A stretch of DNA of 8,018 nucleotides from Pirellulales bacterium (lineage in GTDB: Bacteria; Planctomycetota; Planctomycetia; Pirellulales; Thermoguttaceae). The DNA is taken from NCBI GenBank assembly GCA_030642635.1, contig DAOWNK010000144.1, positions 1 to 8,018 of the forward strand, read 5' to 3'. The notes under the pieces were generated by a model. It was not told where the DNA came from and ran no database searches. It worked only from the letters and a program-made list of their open reading frames with translations. The translations under genes and the position numbers were made by a program. Positions 6,949 through 8,018 of this stretch are shown here, piece after piece; position 1 is the first letter of the stretch; every line of letters starts with the position of its first letter.

Positions 6949-7057
6949 AGTGGTCAGTGGTCAGTAGTCAGCTATCAGCTTTCAGCTTTCAGCTTTTGCA
7001 AACAACATTGTTTGTAGATTTTCAGACTGACTACTGATAGCTGACTGCTGATGGCTT
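6949..7057. repeat. Inverted array of 7-nt tandem units
   Basis: Bases 6949-6997 are seven consecutive heptamers: AGTGGTC twice, AGTAGTC, AGCTATC, AGCTTTC twice, AGCTTTT. After a 25-nt centre, 7023-7057 hold five heptamers of the opposite orientation: CAGACTG, ACTACTG, ATAGCTG, ACTGCTG, ATGGCTT. The arms pair over 6961-6978 with 7034-7051 (17 Watson-Crick pairs and one G-T). The centre has its own small hairpin, CAAACA-ACAT-TGTTTG. The whole can fold into one long hairpin. It does not code for protein, and its function is unknown. Confidence 0.8.
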
Positions 7058-7304
7058 ATACCTTTTTGCCTGCCATTGTTTCACCGCGTGCAAAATGCCC
7101 TTGGTGTTGTCCTTTGCGTGCGTAAGTGATTGCCGGTCAGGTAGTTGCGTCGATGGGTGTTTTGCATTTTGCACCGGCGGGATTTGTTGTCAAGTGCAAT
7201 TCACACCCCGACGGATCGTCGTAAGTATTGCCGTGCGACCACTTTAGGTCCGATGGAATTTGCACCCGCTTTGGCTGCCCAAAACGTGCAAAACTATGTT
7301 CACC
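7058..7304. other. Intergenic stretch with a widely spaced 11-bp inverted repeat
   Basis: No convincing gene is present. GTGCAAAATGC (7088-7098) is exactly inverted as GCATTTTGCAC (7164-7174). The core GTGCAAAA recurs once more at 7286-7293, and a related TTTGCACC lies near 7258. A minus-strand frame covering 7137-7331 is open but lacks recognisable motifs and overlaps the neighbouring palindrome, so I do not call it a gene. Confidence 0.45.
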
Positions 7305-7445
7305 ACGGAGACAAAAAACAAGTGAAACCACAGATAAACACGGATAGACACAGATATATGAGAGTCGGATTACTAATCCGCAACCTTTCTCATCCGTGTT
7401 TATCTGTGTTTATCTGTGGTTTCATCTTCTCTCCGTATTCTCCGT
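7305..7445. repeat. 141-bp palindromic element (non-coding, MITE- or REP-like)
   Basis: The core arms 7324-7355 and 7392-7423 match as inverted repeats at 29 of 32 positions; the first 18 are perfect. Two of the three differences would still pair as G-U in RNA. Inside the arms the motif CAGATAAACAC or a variant recurs in tandem. The outer ends ACGGAGA (7305-7311) and TCTCCGT (7439-7445, also at 7430-7436) are inverted too. The loop contains a nested CGGATTA-C-TAATCCG palindrome (7366-7380). No transposase is encoded. Its size and inverted ends fit a non-autonomous mobile element or large REP-like unit; mobility is inferred. Confidence 0.75.
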
Positions 7446-7570
7446 AACTGCGTCGGCATACTGCTCCAACGTGGACAAATGTATCACACCACGCGGCTAA
7501 TTGCAAGACCGGGAATTGGCCAGGCAATTTTAATTCGTTCTGCGCATGCCTGATCGGTGGCGGGCGGTAA
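7446..7570. other. Intergenic stretch without a supported gene
   Basis: I see no intact gene or strong structure here. The minus strand opposite 7530-7706 is open without stops and reads like a decayed coding fragment, but it has no clear start or family and is not called. Confidence 0.4.
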
Positions 7571-7600
7571 TTGACAATCGAATGTGGCACTTGTAATAAT
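7571..7600 (+). promoter_or_regulatory. Sigma70-like promoter
   Basis: A perfect -35 TTGACA (7571-7576) and a -10 AATAAT (7595-7600, 5 of 6 matches to TATAAT) are 18 bases apart. A TG one base before the -10 (7592-7593) adds an extended -10 motif. Transcription would start near 7607, just before the long hairpin at 7616-7668. It reads toward the frame at 7831. This is sequence match only. Confidence 0.55.
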
Positions 7601-7615
7601 AAGCGTTGTTGGAAA

Positions 7616-7668
7616 GCTGCCCGCCGGGCGAGTGGCCGGATGTACGTAACCGTGCTTCGGCGGGCAGC
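7616..7668 (+). other. Long-stem hairpin in the putative leader RNA
   Basis: GCTGCCCGCCG (7616-7626) pairs perfectly with CGGCGGGCAGC (7658-7668) around a 31-nt loop containing the palindrome TACGTA. It begins about ten bases after the predicted transcription start. No U-tract follows. It does not match a riboswitch or small RNA family I recognise. Confidence 0.5.
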
Positions 7669-7830
7669 AATTCATCGACAAGCTCGATAGAATCGTCGGC
7701 CGCAATCTATGTCCCCAAGAGCTAGGCCGTTCCCGAACCAACGAAAATTGGTGTTGTGTCCACGGAATACCACCTTAACTCTGTTGAGCCGTGTGCCCAG
7801 TTATCTTGATTGTTATGTTGAGAAGGTGCA

Positions 7831-8018
7831 TTGGACGCGTATCGCAAGAATCCTGTTCCCGCCATCTACACGCAACTCGGATTCGTGCGTGCATCGGCTC
7901 CCTGTCTGCTTGCGGACTGCCCCGACGATATTTCTTACATAAAACACATTCAGAACATCGCCGCCGGTCATGCATGTGTTTCGGAACTTGAAAACCCACA
8001 CCAAATTATCATAAAGGC
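7831..8018 (+). CDS. Unrecognised protein, N-terminal 62 residues (runs off right edge), TTG start
   Basis: The frame opens right after an in-frame TGA at 7819-7821 and has no stop to the window end. The first usable start is TTG at 7831, four bases after AGAAGG (7821-7826), the clearest ribosome binding site in the right third of the window. The predicted product begins MDAYRKNPVPAIYTQLGFVR, then continues with a balanced mix of residues including three Cys (CLLADC and later HACVSEL). The other plus frame here is rich in Arg, Cys and His, as expected of a shadow. No signal peptide or membrane helix is seen. I do not recognise the family. A faint likeness of the LGFVRA stretch to the start of glutamine-dependent NAD synthetases fails on motif spacing. 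A good promoter lies about 230 bases upstream. It may be a real gene start, or a chance frame of about one in twenty by length alone. Confidence 0.4.
   Translation, partial: MDAYRKNPVPAIYTQLGFVRASAPCLLADCPDDISYIKHIQNIAAGHACVSELENPHQIIIK

Noticed and set aside
6949..7057. CRISPR array
   Set aside because: The units are 7 nt, directly adjacent and inverted half way; there are no spacers and no cas genes.
7137..7331. 64-residue minus-strand frame
   Set aside because: It begins inside the palindromic element, has no ribosome binding site or known motif, and could not be supported beyond being open.
7145..7447. 100-residue plus-strand open frame
   Set aside because: Its C-terminal half is translated from the 141-bp palindromic element, and the rest has no recognisable protein character.
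7600..7830. tRNA or known riboswitch
   Set aside because: No acceptor stem with T-arm arrangement, and none of the conserved boxes of cobalamin, glycine or other familiar riboswitches was found on either strand.

Overview
The window looks like chromosomal DNA from a moderately GC-rich bacterium. Gene layout, weak or absent Shine-Dalgarno sequences before several genes, an AddAB-type recombination nuclease, a tiny lysine-rich coiled-coil protein and many short palindromic intergenic repeats together suggest Planctomycetota or a relative. That assignment is inference; there is no rRNA or marker gene here to settle it.

Bases 1-6082 hold a rightward gene run. It begins inside addB (C-terminal nuclease domain with a cysteine cluster of the Fe-S type). 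The addB stop overlaps the start of addA (UvrD-type helicase plus RecB-type nuclease) in an ATGA junction. A class II tRNA nucleotidyltransferase (CCA-adding type) and a 56-residue coiled-coil protein follow. AddA and AddB would act together as the heterodimer that resects double-strand breaks for recombination. The cca product repairs or completes tRNA 3' ends and has no obvious mechanistic link to AddAB. Short GC-rich hairpins sit directly before the cca start and before the coiled-coil gene start.

Bases 6092-6149 are a perfect 22-bp inverted repeat between convergent genes. It looks like a pair of REP units and could also be a two-way terminator. On the minus strand, 6153-6890 encodes a CPBP-family (CAAX protease-like) membrane protease with its motifs intact.

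Bases 6891-7830 hold no convincing intact gene but are rich in repeats: an inverted array of 7-nt units (6949-7057) and a 141-bp palindromic element (7305-7445). After these come a good sigma70-like promoter (7571-7600) and a long-stem hairpin (7616-7668). A TTG-started reading frame with a good ribosome binding site opens at 7831 and runs off the right edge; its product is not recognised.

The protein-coding genes are ordinary housekeeping genes, and I see no clear undescribed protein system. The less ordinary content is the variety of small palindromic elements, including two palindromes inside the addA coding sequence and one in addB, and the leader-plus-ORF arrangement at the right end.
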